Source: Rhodospirillales bacterium (GTDB taxonomy: Bacteria > Pseudomonadota > Alphaproteobacteria > Micavibrionales > Micavibrionaceae). From it: a stretch of DNA of 64,000 nt. This document shows positions 63,723-64,000 of the stretch, one piece after another (positions within the stretch are counted from its first letter, which is position 1; each line of letters starts with the position of its first letter). The notes under the pieces were generated by a model. The model saw only the letters and a list, made by a program, of their open reading frames with translations. It had not been told where the DNA came from and did not search any database. The translations under genes were made by a program, and so were the position numbers. Location: positions 434,001-498,000 of the forward strand of contig JACKIU010000002.1 of NCBI GenBank assembly GCA_020638295.1, in the 5' to 3' direction.

Positions 63723-63844
63723 AATTTCTATTAGGGAACGGCGAAAATGCTTATTTTTAAAAACCCGGATCGCAGCATATATTTCGATATGTGAGAACCG
63801 GAAGTTTTAAAAATAAGCATTTGCAGCCCTCCATAATAGAAATT
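63723..63844. repeat. Family D nested palindromic element (122 bp), copy 2
   Basis: Outer arms AATTTCTATTA/TAATAGAAATT (11 bp perfect), inner arms AATGCTTATTTTTAAAA/TTTTAAAAATAAGCATT (17 bp perfect), and a centre CATAT-ATTTCG-ATATG bracketed by CGCAG and TGAG. Same plan as 3576-3699. It separates tadB from tadA. Confidence 0.8.
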
Positions 63845-64000
63845 TTAATCGAAAGCGCCTTCCATAGCATCAAGGACGAGCTGATCAACGCCAAACTGAC
63901 GGGCTTTATCAAAGAATTTCGGCCGCAGACCGGTCGCGCGGTGTCTGGTAATCAGCTTCCCGTTGTCATCCTCACCTTCAATATCAAGGACGAACAGATC
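63845..64000 (-). CDS. tadA: Tad pilus ATPase TadA/CpaF, C-terminal end only
   Basis: The last ~51 residues of the hexameric ATPase: DGKL-type turn GEDDNGKLITRHRATGLRPK and FFDKARQFGVDQLVLDAMEG before the stop at 63845. RATG.RP.F is the familiar end of CpaF/TadA. The nucleotide-binding core is beyond the window. Order tadA-tadB-tadC is standard. Confidence 0.8.
   Translation of the reverse strand, partial: DLFVLDIEGEDDNGKLITRHRATGLRPKFFDKARQFGVDQLVLDAMEGAFD

Noticed and set aside
1..64000. CRISPR array
   Set aside because: No direct-repeat/spacer series; the repeats are dispersed and palindromic.
1..64000. Integrated prophage
   Set aside because: Lysozyme-type and tail-fibre-like domains occur, but no capsid, terminase, portal or integrase gene is present; xerC is a housekeeping recombinase by context.

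Overview
The window looks like a piece of an alphaproteobacterial chromosome of moderate GC (a little above 50 % by eye). Gene order and families support this: priA–transaldolase–DUF484–xerC, a suc/lpd/mdh TCA cluster, nagZ–scpA–scpB–tatABC, CpdR, a DUF2336 protein, ErpA and a Tad pilus locus. The many large proteins of unknown function and the lysozyme-type genes would suit a Micavibrio-like or environmental Rhodospirillales-like lineage, but that placement is inference.

Layout. 1-5.6 kb: 5' part of priA, transaldolase, DUF484, xerC and a frameshifted unknown gene. 5.7-27.7 kb: the TCA cluster lpd, sucB, sucA, sucD, sucC and mdh, all on the minus strand. thiL-thiE lies between sucB and sucA. 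About 3 kb of unknown genes lies between sucA and sucD. About 6 kb of plus-strand genes (two coiled-coil proteins, a lysozyme-domain protein, a secreted transglycosylase) lies between sucC and mdh. 27.7-39.1 kb: a minus-strand housekeeping run of DUF2336, zapE, tatC/tatB/tatA with two acetyltransferase genes embedded, scpB, scpA, nagZ, a SPOR protein, dgt and a BASS-type transporter. 39.2-49.2 kb: erpA, a chimeric transposase/GIY-YIG relic, two lipoproteins, xth, an unknown 591-residue protein, tRNA-Val(GAC), cpdR, a glycosyltransferase, a secreted beta-propeller-like protein, rluD and a possible non-coding RNA. From roughly 40 to 49 kb the strand composition (GC skew) is opposite to both flanks. 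49.3-61 kb: envelope proteins, then three tandem long pseudopilin-like genes, a CpaC N-domain protein and TadD. 61-64 kb: tadC, tadB and the end of tadA on the minus strand.

Three observations stand out. (1) Dispersed palindromic repeats (consensus ends GTCATTGCGAG...CTCGCAATGAC, plus a second family) sit inside priA (two copies), xerC, thiE and a deaminase gene and keep the reading frame. They encode recurring peptides such as LRAERSNP...PRND, and they also lie between genes. (2) At least nine genes, including sucC, tatA and scpB, are broken by one-base shifts. The best-resolved cases look like single bases missing from homopolymers, so sequence error is more likely than gene death; the proteins are described as restored. 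(3) The pilin block encodes three unusually long pilin-like proteins with tail-fibre-like ends, one with a roughly 330-residue Cys-rich tail. It lies next to a Tad locus and may be a pilus-tip adhesin system.
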